Of a DNA stretch of 64,000 nt, positions 8,528 through 16,738 are shown one piece after another. Position 1 is the first letter of the stretch. Each line of letters starts with the position of its first letter. Origin of the DNA: Fodinibacter luteus (GTDB lineage Bacteria; Actinomycetota; Actinomycetes; Actinomycetales; Dermatophilaceae); contig NZ_BAABGM010000013.1 in NCBI RefSeq assembly GCF_039541575.1, positions 62,001-126,000 of the forward strand, given 5' to 3'. The notes below the pieces were generated by a model. The model made no database searches. It had not been told where the DNA came from and saw only the letters and a list, made by a program, of their open reading frames with translations. Position numbers and translations under genes: made by a program.

Positions 8528-9022
8528 GTGGATGCCGTCGCCGACGGCGCCTCCGTGCTCGTTCCGGCGCTGCTCATCGTCGTCGGCCTGCTCGGGATCG
8601 TCATCCCGGTGCTGCCCGGCCTGCCCGTCGTCGTCGGCGGCGTCCTGCTGTGGGCGGTGCTCGAGGGCTCGGCCCTGGGGTGGGGCATCCTCGTCGCGAG
8701 CGTCGTCGTCGCGGTCGCCGGGTTCGCCCTGCAGTACCTCGTCCCCGGGCGCCGGATGCGCGAGCAGGGCGTCAGCAGCTCGACCCTGGCCATCGCGGTG
8801 CTCATCGGGATCGTCGGGTTCTTCGTCATCCCGGTCGTCGGCGCGCTCGTCGGCTTCGTCCTCGGCATCTACGTCGTCGAGCTCGGCCGCGGCCGCGACC
8901 GTGCGCAGGCCTGGACGCGCACGAAGCACGGGCTCGTCGCGGTGCTGCACAGCATCGGGATCGAGCTCGGGGCCGGACTCGTCATCGCGGCTCTGTTCGT
9001 CGCCGGCGTCGTCGCGGCGTGA
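8528..9022 (+). CDS. DUF456 family membrane protein
   Basis: This is a 164-residue hydrophobic protein with about five membrane segments, beginning with LLIVVGLLGIVIPVLPGLP, the characteristic repeat of DUF456. A short charged loop (LGRGRDRAQAWTRTKHG) comes before the last segment. DUF456 proteins are widespread and of unknown function. GTG 8528 starts one base after the preceding stop, so translation is probably coupled. It converges on the DUF3040 gene; nothing was recognised in the 147 bases between them. Confidence 0.85.
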   Translation: MDAVADGASVLVPALLIVVGLLGIVIPVLPGLPVVVGGVLLWAVLEGSALGWGILVASVVVAVAGFALQYLVPGRRMREQGVSSSTLAIAVLIGIVGFFVIPVVGALVGFVLGIYVVELGRGRDRAQAWTRTKHGLVAVLHSIGIELGAGLVIAALFVAGVVAA

Positions 9023-9169
9023 CCGGCGTCGTCACGGTGCGACGGCCGGCCGCTGCGGTGCGATCGGGCCACACCGTGAGGTGATGGAGGAGCGGCCCGC
9101 GGGCGGGTCGGTGACGCCGGTCGCGCGGGCACGCGCCGGCCCGTCCAGCCGCTGACCCCCCGGCCGGCC

Positions 9170-9562
9170 TCAGGGGTTGTTCTGACGCTTGTCCCAGCGC
9201 TCGTCGAGGCGGTCCATGAACGAGCGCTGGCCCTTGCGCCGGCTGCCCTTGGCGACCGGGGCGCCGGTCGTGCCGTCACCGCGTACGACCCCGAGCCTGG
9301 CGCGTCGCGGTGGGGTGGCCGCGAAGACGGCGGCGGCGACCATGATCGCGAAGCCGATGGCCCCGACCCACATCGTCGTGTTGATGCCGACGAGCACGAG
9401 ACCGAGCCCGACCACGACCCCGACGGCTCCGACGAGCCACCGGCGGCGCTGCAGCGACGCGAGGGAGCTGCCCTGCATCTGCGAGGCGAACTTCGGGTCC
9501 TCGGCAGCGAGGGCCTGCTCCATCTGTTCGAGCATCTTCTGCTCATGGTCTGAGAGGGGCAC
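9170..9562 (-). CDS. DUF3040 domain membrane protein
   Basis: This 130-residue protein begins MPLSDHEQKMLEQMEQALAA, the signature of DUF3040, then has two membrane segments (near residues 42-62 and 65-83) and a basic C-terminal tail (KGSRRKGQRSFMDRLDERW). In mycobacteria the homologue (Rv2169c) lies near the mra/fts cell-wall cluster; here it follows dinB instead. Function is unknown. The 57 bases up to the dinB stop hold no obvious signal. Confidence 0.88.
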   Translation of the reverse strand: MPLSDHEQKMLEQMEQALAAEDPKFASQMQGSSLASLQRRRWLVGAVGVVVGLGLVLVGINTTMWVGAIGFAIMVAAAVFAATPPRRARLGVVRGDGTTGAPVAKGSRRKGQRSFMDRLDERWDKRQNNP

Positions 9563-9619
9563 GGATCCTCCCGTGGTCGGCCCGGGCGCCCGGCGGACGC
9601 CCTGTTTGTCCCTGAGCCC

Positions 9620-10876
9620 TCAGGATAGGTCGCGCGGTCGCCGCACGGAAGCCGATGTGTCACGTTGGATGAGACTGGCCGGTCGTACCGACCCTGACCC
9701 GAACCGTGAACGGGCCCGGTCGACCGCCCGGTCGGCGTCGCGCCACCCGTGCTCCGGCTCGCCGATGACCCCCTGGATCGGCGCCCGCGAGGCCTCGACG
9801 AGCTTCTCGAGCCGCACGCCGACGAGCCGGATCCGGGCCCGCTGGAGGCCGAGGGCGTCGAAGAGCCCGACCGCGGCCTCGTGGATCGCCCGGCCGCTGT
9901 CGGTCGGCTCGCGCAGCGTCCGCGAGCGGGAGATCGTCGTGAAGTCGCTGAACCTCACCCTCAGGGTGACGGTCCGTCCGGTGAGCCCCGCCGCGCGCAT
10001 ACGGGCCGCCGTGCGCTCGCTCAGGGCGAGCAGGCGCCGGTGGATCTCCTCGGCGTCGTCGATGTCGTGCTCGAAGGTCTCGTCGCTACCGATGCTCTTC
10101 TCCCGCTGGCCGCGCTCGACCGGTCGGGGGTCACGACCCCACGCGAGCTCGTGGAGGTGGCGACCGGCGGCCTCGCCGAGGCCGCGCACGAGCGTGGCGA
10201 GCGGGGTGTGCGCGATGTCGGCGACGGTGCGCAGGCCGAGCCGCACGAGGGCCTCCTCGGTGCGCTCCCCCACCCCCCACAGGGCGGCCACGGGCAGCTG
10301 CTGGACGAACGGCACGACCTCGTCGCGGGGGACGACGACCATCCCGTCGGGCTTGGCGAGCCCGGACGCGATCTTCGCGACGAACTTCGTCGAGGCGACA
10401 CCGACCGAGCAGGTGATGCCCTGTTCGTCGTGGACGGTGTCGCGGATGTGCTGTCCGATGGTCGTCGGGCTGCCCATCCGCCGCACCGCCCCCGACACGT
10501 CGAGGAAGGCCTCGTCGAGCGAGAGCGGCTCGACGACCGGGGTCACCGAGTGGAAGGTCTCCATGACGGCCTCGGAGATCGCCGCGTAGAGCCGGTGGTC
10601 CGGCGGCAGGACGACGGCCTGCGGGCACAGCCGCCGGGCTCGGGCCATCGGCATCGCCGAGGTGACCCCGAAGCGGCGCGCCTCGTACGTGGCCGAGAGC
10701 ACGACCCCGCGGGTGCCACCCCCGATGATGACGGGGGTGCCGACGAGCTCGGGGTGCGAGAGCAGGGTGGCGGAGGCGTAGAAGGCGTCCATGTCGACGT
10801 GCAGGACGGTGCACCCGGTGTCGTCGGGGGGCTGCCCCGAGTCGCGGTGCGGGAGGGCGAACTGGCGGCGGCTCAT
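9620..10876 (-). CDS. dinB: DNA polymerase IV, Y-family
   Basis: This 418-residue translesion polymerase keeps its catalytic acids: Asp28 and Asp30 in HVDMDAFYAS and the pair in SLDEAFLDV near residue 122. It is therefore an active Pol IV, not an ImuB-type pseudo-polymerase. The little finger domain is complete (TVTLRVRFSDF). In the C-terminal tail, where relatives often carry a QL-type clamp-binding motif, it has APIQGVIGE, which looks weak. It is the last gene of the leftward operon behind the SOS box at 16654-16669, 18 bases after the methyltransferase stop. The ATG start has no good ribosome site, suggesting coupled translation. Confidence 0.93.
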   Translation of the reverse strand: MSRRQFALPHRDSGQPPDDTGCTVLHVDMDAFYASATLLSHPELVGTPVIIGGGTRGVVLSATYEARRFGVTSAMPMARARRLCPQAVVLPPDHRLYAAISEAVMETFHSVTPVVEPLSLDEAFLDVSGAVRRMGSPTTIGQHIRDTVHDEQGITCSVGVASTKFVAKIASGLAKPDGMVVVPRDEVVPFVQQLPVAALWGVGERTEEALVRLGLRTVADIAHTPLATLVRGLGEAAGRHLHELAWGRDPRPVERGQREKSIGSDETFEHDIDDAEEIHRRLLALSERTAARMRAAGLTGRTVTLRVRFSDFTTISRSRTLREPTDSGRAIHEAAVGLFDALGLQRARIRLVGVRLEKLVEASRAPIQGVIGEPEHGWRDADRAVDRARSRFGSGSVRPASLIQRDTSASVRRPRDLS

Positions 10877-10894
10877 CGCGGGCCCGACGCGGTG

Positions 10895-11680
10895 TCAGCC
10901 CCGGGTCGCCAGGACGTGGCGCACGCTGCCGAGCGCCCCGAGGAGCGGGTGGTCGCGGTGGTGGCTCGCGACGTCCTCGAGCTCGAGGAGCGCCGTGCGG
11001 TCGGCCTCGGAGTCGACGAGGGCCGACGGGACGAGGTCGCTGAAGATGCGCACGCCGTGGCTGTCGACCGGCGTGAACCCGTGGGCGAGGAGCAGGTCGA
11101 GCACGCCCTGCTCGTCGAAGCGCCGCGGGGCCGGGTCGTCGTCGCCCCACCGGCCGTCAGGGCGCTCGAGGATGGCCCGGGCCCGGACGAACTCGCCCGC
11201 GAGGGCCCGCGCGAGGGCGGCGGGCAGGCGCTGGGCGACGACGAGGGAGAGGATGCCGCCACGGGCGAGGACGCCGGCGATGTTCGCGAGCGCGGTGTCG
11301 GGGTCGTCGACGACCTCGAGCGTGCCGTGGAGGCAGACGAGGTCGTAGGGGCGGTGCCCACCGGGAGCGGCGAGGTCGCCGATGGTGTCGGTGTCACCCT
11401 GCACCGGGTGGACCCGCTCCGACGTGCCGGTGTCCGCGGCCCGGCGGCGCAGCGAGGCGAGGGCGTCGGGGCTGGGGTCGACGACGGTGACGTCATGGCC
11501 GGCCGCGGCGAGCGGGACGGCGGTTCCCCCGGTGCCCCCACCGACGTCGAGGACGCGCAGCGGACGTCCCAGCTCGGCGCTGCGGCCGGCCGCGACGTCG
11601 TCGAGCACCCCTTGGACCGCGGCCGTGCGCAGATCCGGGTGGGTTCCGGCGCGACGGGATCGGCCACGCTCGTCGGCCAC
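10895..11680 (-). CDS. Class I SAM-dependent methyltransferase in the dnaE2-dinB operon
   Basis: This is a 261-residue Rossmann-fold methyltransferase. Motif I is LRVLDVGGGTGGTAV, followed by the acidic ribose contact in VTVVDPSPDALA, and motif IV is YDLVCLHGTLEVV. The family resembles SmtA/CmoM-type enzymes, but the substrate cannot be told from sequence. Its position between dnaE2 and dinB may mean damage-inducible expression. The start is GTG 11680 with GGAG a few bases upstream. The 66-base gap to the dnaE2 stop is large enough to hold a second promoter, though none is clear. Confidence 0.82.
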   Translation of the reverse strand: MADERGRSRRAGTHPDLRTAAVQGVLDDVAAGRSAELGRPLRVLDVGGGTGGTAVPLAAAGHDVTVVDPSPDALASLRRRAADTGTSERVHPVQGDTDTIGDLAAPGGHRPYDLVCLHGTLEVVDDPDTALANIAGVLARGGILSLVVAQRLPAALARALAGEFVRARAILERPDGRWGDDDPAPRRFDEQGVLDLLLAHGFTPVDSHGVRIFSDLVPSALVDSEADRTALLELEDVASHHRDHPLLGALGSVRHVLATRG

Positions 11681-11746
11681 GGCTGGTCTCCTTCGTCAGG
11701 TCGCGGCGCCCGGTCCCGGTCGGGGGCACGGTCTGTCCCGCCCACC

Positions 11747-14700
11747 CTAGTGTCCGGAGCTGCCGGGGCTGGCGTGCCACAGCTTGCGCGAGGGCAGCCC
11801 GGCTCCGCTCGCCGCCGGGTCGAGCGGGACGTCCTGACCACTGCCGGGGGCGCCCCGGCCGGAGCGGGGGTCGGCACCGGGGGGCCGGGTGTCGGCGTAC
11901 GGTGACTGGCGGAAGCCCGACGCGTGGACGAGCACCCGCCGGCCGGTGCGGGCGTCGCGCTCCCGGGCGACCTCCTCGACCGCCTCGGCGCGGGCGACGG
12001 CATCCGCCTCCCCCGCGGCGATCGCCGCCCGGACCCGCTCGAGGCCGCCGAGCTGCCAGGCGTCCCAGAGGGCGGACAGCTCCCAGGCGCCCGTCGCGCG
12101 GATCGACAACCCGCGCTCGCCGGTGCGGCGCAGCACCCCGCGGACGAGGAGCAGCCAGGAGTGGAAGACCACGCCGGCGTAGGGGCCCTGGACGTCCTCG
12201 AAGAACGTGCAGTCGGACGGGCCGGTGGAGTCGTCGAGGGTGAGGAACACGACCCGCCGCCCCGAGCGAACCGGCGGGGTCTGGGTGGCGACCTTGACCC
12301 CGGCGACCCACACCTCGCTGCGGCTGCGGGTGCCGAGCAGGTCGCGGCTGCGGGTGACCCCCAGTGCGGTGAGCAGCGGGGCGTAGAACTCGACGACGTG
12401 GGCGGACACGTCGAGCCCGAGCACGTCGAGCTCGGCGCGCACCCGCTCCGGGCCGGTCATCTCGGGCAGCCCGGCCCCGGGGACGAGGCGCGGCCGGTCG
12501 CCGAGGTCGAGGGTCAGCTGGGTCGGCTGCTCGGCGGCGGGGACGACCTCGCGGGCCGCCTGCGACTGCGCCCCGGCCCGCTCGCGGACGTCGGCCCCGG
12601 GCGTGCCGTCCTCGCGCGGCGGCGGGATGCTCGGGACGGCGAGCCGCCGGTCACGACGCGGGGGCGCCCCGCCCCCGCGCTCCCACCGCTCGAGCTCGGC
12701 GACGTGGAGCAGCAGGTCGCGCCGGGTGACCCGGCCGCGCCGTCCGGGCCCGCCGTCACCCATCCCGTGGAGGGCGTCGAACGCCCCGGCGAGGACGAGC
12801 CGCTCGGTGACCGGGCGGCTCACCCGGGTGCGGGTCCAGAAGTCGCCGAGGTCGGCGTAGGGCTGGCCCGCGACGATGCGGGCGACCTCCGCGGCGCTGA
12901 TGCCCTTGACGTCGGCGAGGGAGAGCCGGATGCCGTAGGGCTGGGGGTCGCGCTGCCACCCGGGGAGGACGGCGCCACCGCCGTCCGGCACCGCCCCCGC
13001 ATGCGGAGCGGCATCCGTCGAGTGAGCAGGACACGCCGAAGGCGAGTCTCCCGATCCGGCGTGTCCTGCTCTCTCGACAGGGTCGACGGCAGACAGGACG
13101 TCGGCGACGCGCTCGACCCGGTAGGTGTCGCCCGACGCGTTGACGTCGAGGCCGAGGACGGGGATCCCGAAGGACCGGGCGTCGTCGAGGAGGAGCCGCT
13201 TCGGGTACATCCCGGGGTCGTGGGTGAGGATGCCGGCGAGGAACGCGGCCGGGTGGTGGGTCTTCAGCCAGGCCGAGTGGAACGTGGGCAGCGCGAACGC
13301 GGCGGCGTGCGCCTTGCAGAAGCCGAAGCTCGCGAAGGAGCGCAGCACCTCCCAGATCCGGTCGCGGTCGTCGGCGGAGTAGCCCCGGGCCGCTGCCGCC
13401 GGTCGCCACCACGTCTCGACGTCCTCCTGTCCCTTCGGGGTGCCCATGCTGCGGCGCACCTCGTCGGCCTGGGCGAGGGTGACCCCGGTGGTCTCCGCGA
13501 CGATGAGCAGCACCTGCTCGTGGAAGACGACGACGCCCTCGGTCTCCTCGAGCGCCGGGATGAGGCTCGGGTGGAGGAAGCGCCGTTCGCTCCAGCCGTG
13601 CCGGCTGTTGAGGAACGGCGTGATCATGTCGGACTTGACCGGGCCGGGGCGGAACAGCGAGATGTCGACGACGAGGTCGTGGAACCGGCTCGGCCCGAGC
13701 TTGCCGACGAGCTCGCGCTGCCCCGGGCTCTCGATCTGGAACATCCCGAGGGTGCGGGTCGTGCGGATGAGCTCGTAGGTGGCCGGGTCGTCGTGCGGCA
13801 CCTGCGCCTCGTCGTCGAGGTCGATGCGCTCGCCGGAGACCCGCTCGACCTCGGCGACCGCGTGGGCCATCGCCGACTGCATCCGGATGCCGAGGACGTC
13901 GAGCTTGAGGAAGCCCAGGGTCTCGACGTCGTCCTTGTCGAACTGGCTCATCGGGAACCCCAGCCAGCTCGCCTCGACGGGGGTGCGGTCGAGCAGGCCG
14001 TCGTTGGACAGCACGATGCCGCAGGGGTGCAGGGCGATGTGGCGGGGCAGCCCGTCGAGCGCCTCGACGAGGTCGAAGAAGGCCGCCATCCGCGGGCTGT
14101 CCAGGCCGCGGCTGCGTAGCTCGGGCAGGTCGGCGATGGCGTGCCGGGCGTCCCTGGCGCGGATGTGCGGGAAGGCCTTGGCGATCTCGTCGACCTCGGT
14201 GGGCGGCAGCCCGAGCGCGGCGCCGACGTCGCGCACGGCGTGGCGCACCTTGTAGGTGTCCATCATCGACACGCAGGTGACCCGCTCACCGCCGAAGCGG
14301 GCAAGGACGGCCTCGTAGATCTCGGTGCGGCGGGCCGACTCGACGTCGACGTCGATGTCGGGCAGCTCGGCGCGCAACGGGGAGCAGAACCGCTCCATGA
14401 GCAGCCGGTGGCGGATCGGGTCGACCCCGCTGATGCCGAGGAGGTGGTTGACGAGGCTGCCGGCCCCCGACCCGCGGGCCGCGACCCGCACCCCGCGGGC
14501 CCGGATGAGGTCGGTGACCTCGGCGACGGTGAGGAAGTAGGTGGGGTAGCCCAGGGTCTCGACGACCGCGAGCTCCGCGTCGAGCCGGTCGAGGACGACC
14601 TGCTGCTCGGTCTCGCTCGCACCGGGGTAGCGCCGGCCGACCGCCGCCCGGCAGCGCTGGGCGAGCACGGCCATCGGGTCGGTGCCGGGCTCGATGCCGA

Positions 14701-15796
14701 GCACCTGCGCCTCGGGGAGGTGGACCGCGCCGATGCCGAGGTCGTGGCGGGCCTGCTGGGTGCACTCGTCGGCGACGAGGGCCGTCATCGCGACGAGCCG
14801 GTCGGCGCGCGAGCGGTCGCCCCCGGTGACCTCGAGGGCGCTCGCGTGCATCGCCGCGGTGCTCGCGAGGTGCCCGGCGTCGGTGACCCGGTCGAGGTGG
14901 CGCGAGTCGAGGACGACGAGGCGCCGGGAGGCGTCGAGCAGGTCGACGGTGCGCACCTGCTCGGGGTCGACGTGGCGGACCGCGGCGGTGAGCACCGCGG
15001 GGATGCCGGCCGCGTCGGCGAGGCCGAGCAGGTGCGCCGCGTGCGACCGGCATCCGGGTGTGCCCTCGGGCCCGCCGTGGAGGACGACCTCGACGGCGAG
15101 GGCGTCGCGCGGCAGGAGGGCTCGCCACGTGGCGAGCAGGTCGCGGGCCCGGTCGCGGCGTCCGGCGAGCACGGCCCGCCCGACGTCGGAGTCCGGGCCG
15201 AGCAGCACGAGGAGCCGGCCCGGGCCACCGACCGTCGCGACCTCGTGCGACGTACGCACGGTTCTCACCGGGTGGGGGGTGCGAGAACCGTGTGAAGACC
15301 GCACGACGTCGGAGCCGACGGGGTGGGACCAGCGGGCGAGCAGGTCGGCGGTCGTCACGGGCACCCCTCGCTCCCCGCGCAGGTGGGTCTCGGTGACGAG
15401 GCGGCACAACGCCGCCCACCCGGCCCCGGGGGCGACACCCGCGCCCCGGCCACGGGCGAGCACGGTGACCCTCGGACGCCGGGGGTCGACGATCGCGCCA
15501 CCGCGCACCGGGGTGCGCGGGCGCTGGGGCGAGCGCCCCGCACCCGGTGAGCCCCCGGCATCCGCCGCGCCGACCGCGAGCGGCTCGACGGCGAGGTCGA
15601 CCCCGAGGACCGGGGCGATCCCCGCGCGGCCGCACGCGGTGGCGAACCGCACCGCGCCGTAGAGCCCGTCGCGGTCGGTGAGGGCCAGGGCGCCCTGGCC
15701 GTGGGCGGCGGCCCGCTCGACGAGGTCCTCGGGCATCGACGCGCCGTAGCGCATCGAGAACCCCGAGGCGACGTGCAGGTGGGCGAACGCGGGCAC
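11747..15796 (-). CDS. dnaE2: Error-prone DNA polymerase III alpha subunit
   Basis: This 1349-residue protein is the DnaE2 (ImuC) translesion replicase. Order of domains: PHP (FAHLHVASGFSMRYG), palm with the catalytic acids in PDIDVDVESARR near residue 477 and LKLDVLGIR near 632, fingers, helix-hairpin-helix (GISAAEVARIV) and a C-terminal OB fold (VWVAGVKVATQTPP). A canonical clamp-binding motif, QLTLDLG, lies near residue 1090. It is longer than usual for the family because of two low-complexity insertions, each encoded by a palindrome (13017-13078 and 15243-15306). The start is GTG 15796: the ribosome site GAGGG overlaps the stop of the HEPN gene, so translation is coupled. DnaE2 is normally SOS-induced; the operon has a LexA-type box. 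Confidence 0.95.
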   Translation of the reverse strand: MPAFAHLHVASGFSMRYGASMPEDLVERAAAHGQGALALTDRDGLYGAVRFATACGRAGIAPVLGVDLAVEPLAVGAADAGGSPGAGRSPQRPRTPVRGGAIVDPRRPRVTVLARGRGAGVAPGAGWAALCRLVTETHLRGERGVPVTTADLLARWSHPVGSDVVRSSHGSRTPHPVRTVRTSHEVATVGGPGRLLVLLGPDSDVGRAVLAGRRDRARDLLATWRALLPRDALAVEVVLHGGPEGTPGCRSHAAHLLGLADAAGIPAVLTAAVRHVDPEQVRTVDLLDASRRLVVLDSRHLDRVTDAGHLASTAAMHASALEVTGGDRSRADRLVAMTALVADECTQQARHDLGIGAVHLPEAQVLGIEPGTDPMAVLAQRCRAAVGRRYPGASETEQQVVLDRLDAELAVVETLGYPTYFLTVAEVTDLIRARGVRVAARGSGAGSLVNHLLGISGVDPIRHRLLMERFCSPLRAELPDIDVDVESARRTEIYEAVLARFGGERVTCVSMMDTYKVRHAVRDVGAALGLPPTEVDEIAKAFPHIRARDARHAIADLPELRSRGLDSPRMAAFFDLVEALDGLPRHIALHPCGIVLSNDGLLDRTPVEASWLGFPMSQFDKDDVETLGFLKLDVLGIRMQSAMAHAVAEVERVSGERIDLDDEAQVPHDDPATYELIRTTRTLGMFQIESPGQRELVGKLGPSRFHDLVVDISLFRPGPVKSDMITPFLNSRHGWSERRFLHPSLIPALEETEGVVVFHEQVLLIVAETTGVTLAQADEVRRSMGTPKGQEDVETWWRPAAAARGYSADDRDRIWEVLRSFASFGFCKAHAAAFALPTFHSAWLKTHHPAAFLAGILTHDPGMYPKRLLLDDARSFGIPVLGLDVNASGDTYRVERVADVLSAVDPVERAGHAGSGDSPSACPAHSTDAAPHAGAVPDGGGAVLPGWQRDPQPYGIRLSLADVKGISAAEVARIVAGQPYADLGDFWTRTRVSRPVTERLVLAGAFDALHGMGDGGPGRRGRVTRRDLLLHVAELERWERGGGAPPRRDRRLAVPSIPPPREDGTPGADVRERAGAQSQAAREVVPAAEQPTQLTLDLGDRPRLVPGAGLPEMTGPERVRAELDVLGLDVSAHVVEFYAPLLTALGVTRSRDLLGTRSRSEVWVAGVKVATQTPPVRSGRRVVFLTLDDSTGPSDCTFFEDVQGPYAGVVFHSWLLLVRGVLRRTGERGLSIRATGAWELSALWDAWQLGGLERVRAAIAAGEADAVARAEAVEEVARERDARTGRRVLVHASGFRQSPYADTRPPGADPRSGRGAPGSGQDVPLDPAASGAGLPSRKLWHASPGSSGH
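13017..13078. repeat. Palindromic repeat inside dnaE2
   Basis: Arms 13017-13038 and 13057-13078 pair over 22 bases with one mismatch, around an 18-base loop. In the protein they encode a Gly/Ser/Ala/His-rich segment between the fingers and the HhH motif. The inner left arm (13024-13042) resembles the intergenic repeat at 48283-48300 in about 17 of 19 aligned bases, suggesting a dispersed element tolerated in frame. Confidence 0.75.
15243..15306. repeat. Second palindromic repeat inside dnaE2
   Basis: A 10-bp inner stem (15257-15266 with 15283-15292) and a 7-bp outer stem (15243-15249 with 15300-15306) are separated by seven unpaired positions on each side. The arms span 24 bases each and the whole is 64 bases. 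It encodes a Ser/Arg/His/Thr-rich stretch in the N-terminal part of DnaE2, again an apparent in-frame insertion. Confidence 0.65.
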
Positions 15797-15806
15797 CAGC
15801 GCGCCC

Positions 15807-16238
15807 TCAGGCGGAGCGGACCGGGACGAGGCGCCGCGGCCGGTGCGCGAGCGGCACCCCGAGGCGGTCGGCCGCGAGGTCAACGAAGGTCTCGGCGTCG
15901 CGCAGCAGGTCGTCGGCCTCGCGGGCGGTGACCCGCACGAGCCCGGTCTCGACGCCCACCCGCTGCCCGGTCACGGCAGCGAAGCGGTGCGCCCACTCGG
16001 TGAGCTCGGGGACGAGCCGCGCGGTGAGCGCCCAGACGTCGTGGGGGCCGTCGCCACCCGCGGCCAGACCGGCGCCGGGGTGGCTCGCCGAGCGGGCGGC
16101 GACGAGGGCGGCACCGGCCCGCAGCGCGGCGAGCGAGGCCGCGAGGTAGCGCGCGGAGGCGGCGGAGGCGGCGTACCCGCTCGTCAGCGACTCCCGGGAA
16201 CGGTCGAGGAGGTCGAGGGTGGTCGCGGCGTGGCTCAT
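15807..16238 (-). CDS. SAV_6107-family HEPN domain protein
   Basis: This 143-residue, mostly alpha-helical, Ala-rich protein matches the SAV_6107-type HEPN family often found beside dnaE2 in actinobacteria. HEPN domains are frequently RNases in toxin or abortive-infection systems, but no R-x4-6-H catalytic motif is evident here, so it may be a structural or substrate-binding version. GAGGAG precedes the ATG. Its stop lies 10 bases before the dnaE2 start and overlaps the dnaE2 ribosome site, so equal dosage with DnaE2 is likely. A role as a DnaE2 accessory is inferred from context only. Confidence 0.8.
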   Translation of the reverse strand: MSHAATTLDLLDRSRESLTSGYAASAASARYLAASLAALRAGAALVAARSASHPGAGLAAGGDGPHDVWALTARLVPELTEWAHRFAAVTGQRVGVETGLVRVTAREADDLLRDAETFVDLAADRLGVPLAHRPRRLVPVRSA

Positions 16239-16297
16239 GGGGTCTCCTCGGTCGGGGTTCGTCGTCGGGTTCGTCGGGTCGGGGCTCGTCGGTCGGG

Positions 16298-16636
16298 TCA
16301 GTCGTGGGCGCGCAGGAGCAGCCAGCGGTCGTCGTCGCGGCCGAGGTCGAAGACGCCGGCGGTGCCCGACGGCGGGCGGGCCTCGACCCGCCAGACCCGG
16401 CGCTGGGGGCTCGGCAGCCCCGGCACGGTGGGGTGGTCACCGACCTCGCGCCACCACGCCCGGCGCTCCTGCCACGAGGCGAGCACCGCGCACACCGTGT
16501 AGCGGCGACCGCGCCAGACGAAGTCACGGGGCCCGTCGTCACCCCGGACCGCCACCTGCTCGTCGTGACGACGCACCACGGGACCCTCCGGACCGCTGCC
16601 GGGCACCACCCGGGACGCGGCTGCCCGGACGGTCAC
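16298..16636 (-). CDS. DUF6504 family protein, first gene of the SOS operon
   Basis: This 112-residue protein has the DUF6504 core: DFVWRGRRYTVCAVLASWQE, then RRAWW, a VWRVEARP segment and the ending DDRWLLLRAHD. The fold looks like a small beta-rich domain; the family is known mainly from its place beside dnaE2 and DinB/ImuB genes in actinobacteria, and its function is undescribed. The start chosen is GTG 16636, five bases after GGGAAGG. The LexA box begins 18 bases upstream, so the ribosome site lies just outside the operator. Confidence 0.75.
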   Translation of the reverse strand: MTVRAAASRVVPGSGPEGPVVRRHDEQVAVRGDDGPRDFVWRGRRYTVCAVLASWQERRAWWREVGDHPTVPGLPSPQRRVWRVEARPPSGTAGVFDLGRDDDRWLLLRAHD

Positions 16637-16653
16637 CGGGACCTTCCCGGTGA

Positions 16654-16669
16654 TCGAACACCTGTTCGA
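16654..16669. promoter_or_regulatory. SOS box (LexA operator)
   Basis: TCGAACACCTGTTCGA is a perfect match to the actinobacterial/Gram-positive LexA consensus TCGAAC-N4-GTTCGA. It lies 18 bases before the DUF6504 start and just downstream of the leftward -10 at 16678-16683, overlapping the expected transcription start. LexA bound here should block transcription of the DUF6504-HEPN-dnaE2-methyltransferase-dinB operon until DNA damage. Confidence 0.92.
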
Positions 16670-16677
16670 CACAGACC

Positions 16678-16708
16678 ACCATAACCCCACCCCCCGACAT
16701 CGGGTCAA
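16678..16708 (-). promoter_or_regulatory. Promoter of the SOS operon
   Basis: On the minus strand TTGACC (16703-16708) and TATGGT (16678-16683) are separated by 19 bases. The transcription start would fall inside or at the edge of the LexA box. The spacing is slightly long, so the exact -35 is uncertain. Confidence 0.6.
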
Positions 16709-16726
16709 GCCGTCCCCGGGGGTCAC

Positions 16727-16732
16727 TACGCT
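16727..16732 (+). promoter_or_regulatory. -10 element of the YbaK gene, leaderless
   Basis: TACGCT ends six bases before the ATG at 16739, the spacing expected when transcription begins at the start codon. Confidence 0.55.
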
Positions 16733-16738
16733 GACGTC

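Noticed and set aside
9620..10876. Y-family polymerase as ImuB
   Set aside because: Both catalytic Asp in HVDMDAFYAS and the pair in SLDEAFLDV are present; ImuB proteins lack them.
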